A stretch of 7,865 nucleotides of DNA from an uncultured bacterium (GCA_905215845.1 CAJMRU010000035.1:1-7865); one strand, 5' to 3'. Numbered from the stretch's first letter, positions 1-6,436 are shown. Made by a program: numbers and translations. Notes: a model not told the origin generated them from the sequence alone.

Positions 1-227
1 ATTTCTATACCCATACAATAAAGTTTAAGCTTACTTATAAATTTTTTATTGTATAAGAAAAATCAGATTTTATTTTGACTATATATAGAAATTTTCCTAT
101 ACAACAAGTAAAAGTAACCTTTTAAAAAACTCAATAACTTTATTTATTTACTTTGTTACTTTTCTTATACTTTAAACTTAAAATAACTATTGTCTTTCTT
201 ATAAATTTAATAAATAATATCTTGTCT
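1..227. other. Non-coding region downstream of the radical SAM operon, rich in short repeats
   Basis: No open frame with a ribosome binding site is seen on either strand. The stretch holds two inverted repeats, 13-22 with 45-54 (ATACAATAAA/TTTATTGTAT) and 110-118 with 155-163 (AAAAGTAAC/GTTACTTTT). It also holds several copies of a GTATAAGAAA-like motif: exact at 51-60 (+) and 161-170 (-), and variant at 2-10, 93-101 and about 195-204 (-). The 110-163 hairpin could weakly terminate the operon, but no strong U-tract follows it. It may instead be control DNA for a gene beyond the left edge. Confidence 0.5.
75..103 (+). promoter_or_regulatory. Possible sigma-70-type promoter firing rightward
   Basis: TTGACT (75-80), a 17-nt spacer and TATACA (98-103) match the -35/-10 pattern on the plus strand. 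No plus-strand gene lies downstream. A transcript would begin near 110, at the start of the 110-163 inverted repeat, and then run antisense to the radical SAM gene. In such AT-rich DNA this could be chance. Confidence 0.25.
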
Positions 228-1271
228 CTAAAGAGATGGACATATAGGGTCTATTCTATATAAATTACCTTTATTAAGATTTTGCAATGCCATACATCCT
301 TTACCACATATTTCATTATTAGGGCAAGATTTGCAATAAGATATATTGTTTTTTCGTTCTTTAATCTTTTGCTTCATTTTATTTTTACAGATATTTTCTA
401 GCTTTATAAAATCATTTTCTAATAGTGAACCAACATCAAATCCCTCTTCTGATTTCATTAGCCATGGACATGGGCCTAATCTTCCATCATATGTTATATT
501 TAAAAATTGATATCCTTTGCATTCTTGTAAAACATTATCTTTTTCATCTGACCTATCAGCACGAAATACTTCTATTTTTAAATTCGATTCTTTGTCTCTA
601 TTATTTTCAATATCTTCAATTTTATTTGATAATTTTTCAATTAAGTCCCTTTTATCATTATTAAAATTTTTAGCTCCTCTTCCCAGTTCTGCTACTAGAT
701 AGAAACTTAATACACTTAATTTTTTATTCTCTGCAATTCTTACAACCTCTTCTAATTCTTCAACACTTTCTTCTGTAACCATAAAACTTGCACCTATTTC
801 TATAGGAGATTCTTTTAGTAGATCTAATACTTCCATAAGTTTATCAAATGCTCCCTGTACACCTCTTAATGAATCATGTGTATTAGCTTTAGCACCATCT
901 AAGCTTAAATGAATATATTTAACATCTGAAGAATATAATTCATTAATTAATTCATTTGTTAATAATACACCATTTGTACTTATTGAAGGTTTTATATTTT
1001 TAGAAGAAATATATTTGCAAATATCTACAATATCTCTTCTTAATAAAGGCTCTCCTCCCGAAATCCAAATAGCTGAAATATTTTTATCTTTTGAAACATT
1101 ATCTATAATTTTGTAAACTTCTTCTGTTGAAAGTTCTTTAGTAATTCCTTTTTGTGTATTCTGATAAAATAGACAATGTTTACAATTCATATTACATCTA
1201 GGAGTTATTTCCCATAATATTCGCGTTTTGTCATCACTTAAATTAAAAGGACATGAATTTAATATTTTCAT
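228..1271 (-). CDS. Radical SAM/SPASM protein (last gene of operon)
   Basis: This is a 347-residue radical SAM enzyme with a complete SPASM domain. C26, C30 and C33 form the CxxxCxxC motif that binds the SAM-cleaving 4Fe-4S cluster, followed by SGGEP (71-75), which contacts the methionine of SAM. The C-terminal Cys pattern is canonical for SPASM: C251-x11-G-x4-C268, C295, C313-x2-C316-x5-C322-x3-C326 and C344, enough for two auxiliary clusters. The AELGRGA stretch (194-200) resembles NirJ/AhbC-type heme-pathway enzymes, but peptide-modifying SPASM enzymes (PqqE-like) share the same architecture, so the reaction is not assigned. The ATG overlaps the stop of the upstream gene (ATGA, 1268-1271), and the AAAGGAGG ribosome binding site (1279-1286) lies inside that gene, implying translational coupling. 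A cytoplasmic location is inferred because no signal or membrane segment is seen. Confidence 0.93.
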   Translation of the reverse strand: MKILNSCPFNLSDDKTRILWEITPRCNMNCKHCLFYQNTQKGITKELSTEEVYKIIDNVSKDKNISAIWISGGEPLLRRDIVDICKYISSKNIKPSISTNGVLLTNELINELYSSDVKYIHLSLDGAKANTHDSLRGVQGAFDKLMEVLDLLKESPIEIGASFMVTEESVEELEEVVRIAENKKLSVLSFYLVAELGRGAKNFNNDKRDLIEKLSNKIEDIENNRDKESNLKIEVFRADRSDEKDNVLQECKGYQFLNITYDGRLGPCPWLMKSEEGFDVGSLLENDFIKLENICKNKMKQKIKERKNNISYCKSCPNNEICGKGCMALQNLNKGNLYRIDPICPSL

Positions 1272-2260
1272 ATATTTTCCTCCTTTAATAAAGGGTCTTT
1301 TGAAAAATATGTTTTATTTCTTTCTTTACAAATTGCAGGGCAACCTGTTTTATATATATCACATCTTGTTTGTTTCATTTTGTTAAAGTACTGAATTGTA
1401 TCTTCCTTAATTATATCTTTAAAATTAGTATTTTTTAAACATTTTCTACTTGTATAATTACTGTCCATTTTCTTTATCCATGAACACGGAGAAACATAAC
1501 CATCTGGTGATATATAGAAAAACTTTTCTCCTGCTGGGCATATTTTTTGGCTATTGCAAAATTTTTCTTTTCTATGCATAGATACTTTTATTCTATCTTT
1601 ATACTTTTCTTCAAATTCTTTTATTTTTAATACAGTTCTATCAAAATATTTTAAATCGATACATACATCATCATTGTCTACTAGTCTCCCTACTTTTATT
1701 AGCCAATTAAATACTACTTCATCTACATCTAAAGAAATTAAAAATTTTATCATTTTTTCTAATTTATTTATATTCTTTTGCCATATAACAGTTCCTACCC
1801 TTACATAAATATTGTATTTTTTTAATAGTTTTATAGCATTTATTGTAGGTAAAAAATATTCTCCACCTCTAAATTCATTAAAATCTTTTTCGTCATGGCT
1901 ATCGAGACTTATATGCACTTTATTAAGATTTAAATTAGCTAATTTTTTTACAATTTCTTCGTTTAAATATGAACCATTTGTTGAAATGTTACACCTTATA
2001 TTGTTCAATTTTGCCTTCTCTAGTATACTAATAATATCTTTCCTAGAAAAGGGTTCTCCTCCTGAAAAATATATCTCTTTAACTCCATATTCTTTTAACT
2101 CATCTAGCAATTCTAAAGCTCTTGCTGTGTTTAATTCATCTTTTGTATCCACTTTACTTGCAGAAGCACAACAATGCTTGCATTTATAATTACAATATTT
2201 TGTTACTTCCCAAATAACTCTTTTTTCATCTACTTGAAAAAGGCAAAATTCATTATTCAT
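1268..2260 (-). CDS. Radical SAM/SPASM-like protein with variant C-terminal Cys pattern
   Basis: This is a 330-residue radical SAM enzyme. C23, C27 and C30 make the CxxxCxxC cluster motif, with an extra C31 directly after it, and FSGGEP (65-70) is the SAM-binding strand. The C-terminal region has the first SPASM half, C241-x12-G254-x4-C259, within a typical DG-x-V-x-PC context. The second half departs from the usual CX2CX5CX3C: C274, then C300-x6-C307-x3-C311, with no final Cys. The second auxiliary cluster may therefore be altered or lost. The gene starts 45 nt after the GS-like gene behind AAAGGAGAT (2267-2275) and overlaps the next radical SAM gene by 4 nt. It shares the architecture of its neighbour but is clearly diverged from it, which suggests two different steps on one substrate or pathway. 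The specific reaction is unknown. Confidence 0.92.
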   Translation of the reverse strand: MNNEFCLFQVDEKRVIWEVTKYCNYKCKHCCASASKVDTKDELNTARALELLDELKEYGVKEIYFSGGEPFSRKDIISILEKAKLNNIRCNISTNGSYLNEEIVKKLANLNLNKVHISLDSHDEKDFNEFRGGEYFLPTINAIKLLKKYNIYVRVGTVIWQKNINKLEKMIKFLISLDVDEVVFNWLIKVGRLVDNDDVCIDLKYFDRTVLKIKEFEEKYKDRIKVSMHRKEKFCNSQKICPAGEKFFYISPDGYVSPCSWIKKMDSNYTSRKCLKNTNFKDIIKEDTIQYFNKMKQTRCDIYKTGCPAICKERNKTYFSKDPLLKEENI

Positions 2261-2305
2261 ACTTTTATCTCCTTTGTATTTATTTAATTTTGAAATTTAT
2301 TTAGA

Positions 2306-3532
2306 TTAAAACTCACTATTTTCTAATTTTTGAATTATTTTGTCTAATAATTCTTCATTAATTAATTGCTTAAAATATTTGTTTGCTTTAACTTCTTCTA
2401 TTAATTCTTTTTTTGTATAATTATCATTTTTGGCTATTTTTTCAATATTTTTATTAATGTTAATTCCATATAATCCTGCATATAATATACAAGCTATGAC
2501 TAGGTAATAGTTACAATCCACATTTATTCCATTATATATACATCTTTTGCTCCACCCTACTCTATCTTTCTTTTGTTTTTCTTTAAAATATAGTGGTACT
2601 GAAATTAATGACTTGTCTCTTGTAGTGGAATATTTAGTAATATGTTCTTTTATTGGATAATTAGTGCAGGATTTTATTACAGCTTTTATAAATTTATTAT
2701 GATATAAGATTCCATTTATAAATTTTTTCCCTATTTCACTTAATTCATTATCATCTTTTTCATCAAAAAATAGATTTTGTTCTCTATTTCCTTTCCATAA
2801 ACTAAAATGTATTGGACAATTTGAAATATTATCTGTTTTTAGATTACTAAAATCTATGCTTGCATTTTCTAAATATGCTAAATTTTCTGCAAACCATTTA
2901 CAAATAAATAGTTTGTCTGCACTTATATTTGCTATATCTGGAACTAAATCAATTCTATTGTGTTTTTTTCCATAAGGCATATAGTATTCTATATCTATAT
3001 TTGCTTCTAGAATATTATTTGCTAGCTTATTATTAAACTGTGTTTTTTTACTTACTGGCAAAGAAAAATAATAATTTTGATTGTTTTCCTTATTTTGATT
3101 TTCTTCAATATCTATTGAGTATATTAGTTCAGGTCCTACAATTGGAGTTATACCTAGTTTTAAATATTCTTGCACTACTTTTTTCAATAATCCTCTTGTA
3201 TCATATGGATGTTCTTTTATGTCACATAATATTATTGCAGATTTTTGATTTTCTTCTTTTATAAACGGAATTTGATAAAAGCTATTGCTATCTGGAAGTA
3301 TGACCATCCATTCACTATCTTGTATTCCCTGAAATTCTGATATTAAATTCCCATTTACACTTATCCCATCAAACCACGAAACATGTGTATTCCTTATTAA
3401 TTCTTTTACCCCTACACTTTTTGATAAGATATTGCCAGAAAAGTCTATAAATGTAAGATATATGTTTTTTATTTTTCCTTTCTCTAACTGTTCTTTAATT
3501 TTTTTGATTTGTTCTTCTTGATTATTATTCAT
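2306..3532 (-). CDS. Glutamine-synthetase-like protein lacking catalytic metal ligands (probable pseudoenzyme)
   Basis: This 408-residue protein (type I GS is about 440-470) keeps the GS fold markers in order: an FIDFSG strand (28-33), WFDGISVNG (53-61, family FDGSSI), LCDI (102-105), VGPE (132-135), HFSLW (242-246), LSEIGKKFINGIL (264-276, family LSE...FIAGIL), TRDKSLISVP (304-313, family NRSxxIRIP) and an N-x-Y-L...AGLYGI end (341-357). Compared with remembered GlnA sequences, the metal-binding Glu and His positions are replaced: the second Glu of GPEPEF is I137, the Glu of HHEVAPGQ is Pro or Tyr, the Glu before ID is R193, the His of GMHC is P240, and the Glu of RVEVR is I332. The VPGYEAP flap is deleted. 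ATP-dependent amide synthesis is therefore unlikely, and a ligand-binding or scaffold role is inferred. It heads the operon behind AAAGGAG, about 10 nt from the ATG. No convincing promoter was found in the short gap upstream. Confidence 0.88.
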   Translation of the reverse strand: MNNNQEEQIKKIKEQLEKGKIKNIYLTFIDFSGNILSKSVGVKELIRNTHVSWFDGISVNGNLISEFQGIQDSEWMVILPDSNSFYQIPFIKEENQKSAIILCDIKEHPYDTRGLLKKVVQEYLKLGITPIVGPELIYSIDIEENQNKENNQNYYFSLPVSKKTQFNNKLANNILEANIDIEYYMPYGKKHNRIDLVPDIANISADKLFICKWFAENLAYLENASIDFSNLKTDNISNCPIHFSLWKGNREQNLFFDEKDDNELSEIGKKFINGILYHNKFIKAVIKSCTNYPIKEHITKYSTTRDKSLISVPLYFKEKQKKDRVGWSKRCIYNGINVDCNYYLVIACILYAGLYGININKNIEKIAKNDNYTKKELIEEVKANKYFKQLINEELLDKIIQKLENSEF

Positions 3533-3631
3533 ATGTACTATACTCCTTTCAATTTTAATTATGATGGTAGTTTTCTGAAAATAATATTTATTCTTATTTT
3601 GTGTTATTTAAAAATTTAATATTTATTACTA

Positions 3632-3690
3632 TAGAAAAAAGACACACTAAAAATATGTTTTGCTACATTTTTTAGTGTGTCTTTTTTCTA
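3632..3690 (-). terminator. Strong intrinsic terminator after the PfkB gene, probably bidirectional
   Basis: Perfect 22-bp complementary arms lie at 3632-3653 and 3669-3690, around a 15-nt loop that has its own ATGT/ACAT inner pairing. The core is GACACACTAAAAA, flanked by A and T tracts on both sides, so it can work on either strand. On the minus strand the stem starts at the kinase stop codon. It separates the kinase from the GS-like/radical SAM operon, which therefore needs its own promoter. Confidence 0.93.
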
Positions 3691-4635
3691 TCTTTTACAC
3701 ATACAATTGTATATGCCCTTTGGATAATAACCATCATACAGATGTCCTCTTGCTCCTAAATGAGACACTGCTTGTGTCGTCACTTTAGTTGCTATTTTAA
3801 AGGTGTTATCTACGAATTGTTGATCTATCTTTTTGTTATTATTGTAATATTCTTGAATAACCACTGAGAGAAATGCATCTCCTGCACCAGTATCATCAAT
3901 TTCAATTGCTGGTTTTTTTAAAACTTTAGAATAAATGTGCTTTTTATATACAAAGTCTGTTCCAGCTTTTCCTCTTGTTACAACTAATAAGTTTGGTTGT
4001 AAAATCTCATAAATTTCTTCTAAAGATTCTACTTCAAATTTAGCTAATAAATATTTTTCTACTAATTCATTCAATTGTAGTATCTCGATTTTTTCTTTCA
4101 AAAATTCTAAAATTGCTTTTGACGTTAATGGAATTAGTTTTTTTATTCTTCCTAAATCCAAGATTTTATCATTTATCGTATTAAAAATTAACTCTGCATT
4201 TTCGGAATTAATTGAATCAAGAATTACTACATCTCTTCTTTGGATTTTGCTAATACATTTTTCGTAATTTTCTAGTGTTTGTTCATGCCATGTTTTTTCT
4301 TGACATATAGGACAAGTTTTTTCACAGCGATGACTGCTATATTTAGTTGGAATTATGTGATATCTTAAAGTTTTATCATTTGTTCTAGTTACATCACTTA
4401 AATCTATTCCAAGTTTGTTCATATAGTAAAGCATTATATCTCCTGGTATGTCTGAACCACAACTTGAAAATACCTTTGTTTTATAGCCTCTTGATGCTAA
4501 ATTTGCAATCACATTAAATCTTGAAGCTCCTCCATCTACTTTTACTAGCTTTTTTTGACCATTTTCATTTTTGTAGTAACAATCTGCAACTAATTCTCCT
4601 ACTGCAATGAACCGGCGTTTTGTGTAAATTTCCAT
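3688..4635 (-). CDS. PfkB-family (ribokinase-like) kinase with Cys cluster
   Basis: This is a 315-residue PfkB/ribokinase-family kinase that transfers the ATP gamma-phosphate to a sugar or related hydroxyl compound. Evidence: an N-terminal FIAVGEL strand (9-15); GGASRFNVIANLASRG (35-50), the family's substrate-binding GG-x3-N-x4-LA-x-LG-like region; and DDTGAGDAF (247-255), the C-terminal signature with the anion hole and catalytic Asp253. Unusual for the family are C104, C108 and C111 (CxxxCxxC) flanked by H102 and H117, placed after the LRYHIIP strand where the lid and substrate region usually lies; this may be a metal site. The substrate cannot be named. The start ATG follows AAGGAGAGAG (4641-4650). 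The gene stands alone, between its own promoter and a strong terminator. Confidence 0.9.
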   Translation of the reverse strand: MEIYTKRRFIAVGELVADCYYKNENGQKKLVKVDGGASRFNVIANLASRGYKTKVFSSCGSDIPGDIMLYYMNKLGIDLSDVTRTNDKTLRYHIIPTKYSSHRCEKTCPICQEKTWHEQTLENYEKCISKIQRRDVVILDSINSENAELIFNTINDKILDLGRIKKLIPLTSKAILEFLKEKIEILQLNELVEKYLLAKFEVESLEEIYEILQPNLLVVTRGKAGTDFVYKKHIYSKVLKKPAIEIDDTGAGDAFLSVVIQEYYNNNKKIDQQFVDNTFKIATKVTTQAVSHLGARGHLYDGYYPKGIYNCMCKR

Positions 4636-4697
4636 TTTTACTCTCTCCTTTTTATTCTTATTACATTTCTACTGGATACAATTTATGTATATGCGTG

Positions 4698-4726
4698 ATA
4701 TTATCATATTATGATATGCTTGTCAA
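4698..4726 (-). promoter_or_regulatory. Promoter of the PfkB gene with a palindrome in its spacer
   Basis: On the minus strand, TTGACA (4721-4726), a 17-nt spacer and TAATAT (4698-4703) form a near-consensus sigma-70-type promoter about 60 nt upstream of the start codon. A 7+1+7 palindrome (TATCATA-T-TATGATA, 4702-4716) fills the spacer and touches the -10, where a repressor could act. Confidence 0.78.
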
Positions 4727-4847
4727 ATTAAAAAATAAAAGATTTGTTTATTTACGAAGGATTTACTTTTCTACCTTACAATGGATAGATTGTGTTTCTT
4801 TATTTGGTTGGCGATATGTACTTACAATACGGTCTTTTGACGATTAG
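4716..4847 (+). other. Doubtful 43-codon plus-strand frame
   Basis: An open frame from ATG 4716 to TAG 4845-4847 encodes 43 residues including two Trp and a basic start, ending in WRYVLTIRSFDD. The codons are less AT-biased than the surroundings (CGA, CGG, ACC, GAC), and the composition looks more protein-like than most shadow frames. There is no Shine-Dalgarno site, and the region overlaps the kinase promoter. It could be a small gene, the eroded end of a lost gene, or chance. I do not recognise the sequence. Confidence 0.18.
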
Positions 4848-4877
4848 TTAAATGATATGGCTATCGCACCAAAATAG

Positions 4878-4908
4878 AGGCAGTTATTATATTTTTTAAT
4901 AACTGCCT
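4878..4908 (-). terminator. Hairpin terminator after the 113-residue gene
   Basis: Perfect 12-bp arms AGGCAGTTATTA/TAATAACTGCCT (4878-4889 and 4897-4908) enclose a 7-nt AT loop, starting about 20 nt after the stop codon at 4930. The T-tract on the minus strand is short (CTATTTT), so termination may be partial. The hairpin is symmetric and could act on both strands. Confidence 0.65.
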
Positions 4909-4929
4909 TTAGGATTTCTCTAATATGAA

Positions 4930-5271
4930 TTATCGTATCGATGTCAAATAAAGTTTGTATTTTATAGGTCTGTGTTTAATACCATATGATTCTAACAACC
5001 GTTTTTCTGTTTGCTTCAATCTTCTAACAATTGTTATCTTTTTATGTTTGCTACAATAATGTATCTCTTTTAATATAGGCTCTAAGTTTCCTATATTAAA
5101 AAACGTTCTTGTACGTATTTCATACAAGTATGGTTCAACTTTACAGCCTAACTCCTCTACAAAAGACTTTTGCTCTGGAGTTAATTTCCAGTACAACATC
5201 TTTTTGCCTCTTGCCTTCTCGCTCAATATTTGGTGTTTCAACTGTGAATACCGATAATTTTTATTTTTCAT
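4930..5271 (-). CDS. Small basic protein of unknown function with an internal duplication
   Basis: This 113-residue, Lys/Arg-rich protein has no signal peptide or membrane segment. I do not recognise a named family. Two segments 55 residues apart resemble each other: L30-I52 and L85-L107 share the pattern L-x4-K-x3-E-x2-G-x-K-x2-P-x2-Y with similar residues between, and each is preceded by a KK-containing strand-like stretch. This suggests a tandem duplication of a unit of about 50 residues. The gene is very probably real: it has AAGGAGGA (5279-5286) at good spacing, its own promoter and a downstream hairpin. The basic charge would suit nucleic acid binding, but that is only a guess; C43 and C73 are the only Cys, so no zinc finger is evident. 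Confidence 0.8.
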   Translation of the reverse strand: MKNKNYRYSQLKHQILSEKARGKKMLYWKLTPEQKSFVEELGCKVEPYLYEIRTRTFFNIGNLEPILKEIHYCSKHKKITIVRRLKQTEKRLLESYGIKHRPIKYKLYLTSIR

Positions 5272-5305
5272 ATTGTAATCCTCCTTACACTTAGTTGATA
5301 CTTTT

Positions 5306-5333
5306 ATTATATCATATCATCATTGTAAATCAA
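5306..5333 (-). promoter_or_regulatory. Promoter of the 113-residue gene
   Basis: On the minus strand, TTGATT (5328-5333), a 16-nt spacer and a perfect TATAAT (5306-5311) lie about 35 nt upstream of the start codon. The spacer/-10 junction reads GATATGATATAAT, close to AATATGATAATAT at the same position of the PfkB promoter. Confidence 0.72.
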
Positions 5334-5414
5334 ATACTTTTTTTAAAAAACTTACGATTATTAATAATATCACTTAAAAATTTTAATTGTTAATAATTTT
5401 ACCCTATATTTAAT

Positions 5415-6146
5415 TTAAATTATAGAATGAATTTCAGTTAAAATATTATCATCTACCATATTTTTAAAATCAATGGAAATTTTACTTTCTGAGACATTAA
5501 ACTCTAACATATCAAGTTTATTTTTTTCTATTATTTCTATAACTTTCTTAATTGCTTCTGTATTTCTTACAATTCCATTTCCTATAATTGAAATTCTGGA
5601 AATATCTTTTTTTACTACACTTTTTATTGTATTTTCTTCTATTATATCTGAAATTACTGTTCCAGGTTTATTATTAAAAGTAGATTTTGTTATAATAGGT
5701 ATTTTAAATTTTTCTCCTATTTCTACACATCTATTGTGTAATACTTTAGCTCCTTCACTAGAAATTTCCAACATTTCGTCATATGATAAAGCTGATAATT
5801 TTTTTGCCTCTTTTATAACATTGGGGTCTGTTGTGTATACCCCATCTACATCTGAAAAAATATAACAGTTCTTAGCATCTAATGCTGCTGCTACTGCTAC
5901 TGCAGTGGTATCAGAGCCCCCTCTTCCAAATGTAGTTATATCCATGTTTTCGTTTATACCTTGAAATCCTGTAATTATAACTATGTTTTCATTTTCTAAT
6001 TCTTTTCTTATTCTTTCTGTATTAATATTTTTTATAATGGCATTTTGATTCGTATTATTAGTATATATTCCTGCTTGCCAACCAGTTAAAGATATAGCAT
6101 TATATCCCATACTATTCAATAAAATGCTTAATTTTGCTGCTGACAT
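5415..6146 (-). CDS. C-terminal aspartate kinase fragment with a possible internal start
   Basis: This 243-residue frame starts at an ATG that is an internal Met in intact kinases. It holds the catalytic FGRGGSDTTA (73-82), SDVDGVYTTDP (98-108), KVLHNRCVE (134-142) and an ACT-like end (about 183-243). GGAG lies 5 nt before the ATG (6152-6155), so ribosomes finishing the N-terminal frame at 6128 could restart here. The fragment lacks the N-terminal KFGG phosphate-binding strand and would not be an active kinase alone. Whether it is translated is inference. Confidence 0.45.
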   Translation of the reverse strand: MSAAKLSILLNSMGYNAISLTGWQAGIYTNNTNQNAIIKNINTERIRKELENENIVIITGFQGINENMDITTFGRGGSDTTAVAVAAALDAKNCYIFSDVDGVYTTDPNVIKEAKKLSALSYDEMLEISSEGAKVLHNRCVEIGEKFKIPIITKSTFNNKPGTVISDIIEENTIKSVVKKDISRISIIGNGIVRNTEAIKKVIEIIEKNKLDMLEFNVSESKISIDFKNMVDDNILTEIHSII

Positions 6147-6376
6147 TTGTTCTCCGGCAACTTATTAATGCATCCATTTCTCTTTTTTGAACATTGCTCG
6201 ATAATTCTCCGAGCTTCTTCAATTAATTTGTCTGTTGTTTTTCCTTGCGCTGATAGTATTACAACTATCTTATTTTTTTTGTTGTGCAGATTTATAATCT
6301 TTTCTGCAACTATTTTCAGTCTTTCGTTATTTGCAACTGAGCTTCCTCCAAATTTTAATACTATTGTGTCATTCAT
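5415..6376 (-). pseudogene. lysC: Aspartate kinase, broken by two +1 frameshifts
   Basis: Aspartate kinase phosphorylates aspartate in the first step towards lysine, threonine, methionine and diaminopimelate. The N-terminal frame carries KFGGSSV (8-14) and VVILSAQGKTTDKL; the C-terminal frame carries GWQAG, FGRGGSDTTA and SDVDGVYTTDP. Between them the reading frame shifts twice. With one extra A removed from the A-run (6183-6188 on the plus strand) and one extra C from the CCGG (6156-6157), the join reads SKREMDALISCGEQMSAAK, the conserved family sequence, and the product is 319 residues. Usual enzymes have about 400 residues and two ACT domains; here only one ACT-like segment follows the catalytic core. 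The start is ATG 6376, because a GTG nine bases upstream lies within the ribosome binding site AAGGTG. Either a true pseudogene or a sequencing error fits; two errors 30 bases apart would be unusual but possible. Confidence 0.88.
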
Positions 6377-6382
6377 TTTGAG

Positions 6383-6388
6383 CACCTT
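6383..6388 (-). promoter_or_regulatory. Ribosome binding site that fixes the aspartate kinase start
   Basis: AAGGTG lies 6 nt before ATG 6376. It contains the in-frame GTG (6383-6385), which is therefore not a plausible start codon. Confidence 0.75.
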
Positions 6389-6404
6389 CTTTTTAAACTA
6401 ATAT

Positions 6405-6436
6405 AGAGAGCTTAACTTAATTAAATTTAGCTCTCT
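6405..6436 (-). promoter_or_regulatory. Inverted repeat at the predicted transcription start of the aspartate kinase
   Basis: The 8-bp arms AGAGAGCT (6405-6412) and AGCTCTCT (6429-6436) are perfect and enclose 16 nt. The expected transcription start (about 6433) falls in the right arm, so this could be a repressor operator or a 5'-end hairpin that stabilises the mRNA. The leader is only about 60 nt, too short for a lysine riboswitch. Confidence 0.5.

Noticed and set aside
12..54. Intrinsic terminator from the 13-22/45-54 inverted repeat
   Set aside because: The stem is AT-only apart from one pair, has a 22-nt loop, and no T-run follows on the minus strand.
1..227. CRISPR array or insertion sequence end
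   Set aside because: The repeats are only about 10 bp, irregularly spaced and in both orientations; there is no uniform spacer length, transposase or target duplication.
1554..2189. Plus-strand open frames opposite the radical SAM genes
   Set aside because: They are antisense shadows: low-complexity Phe/Ser/Leu-rich translations with no ribosome binding site, opposite well-conserved minus-strand genes.
6383..6385. GTG as start of the aspartate kinase
   Set aside because: It lies inside the AAGGTG ribosome binding site; the ATG at 6376 has the right spacing and matches the usual family start near KFGG.
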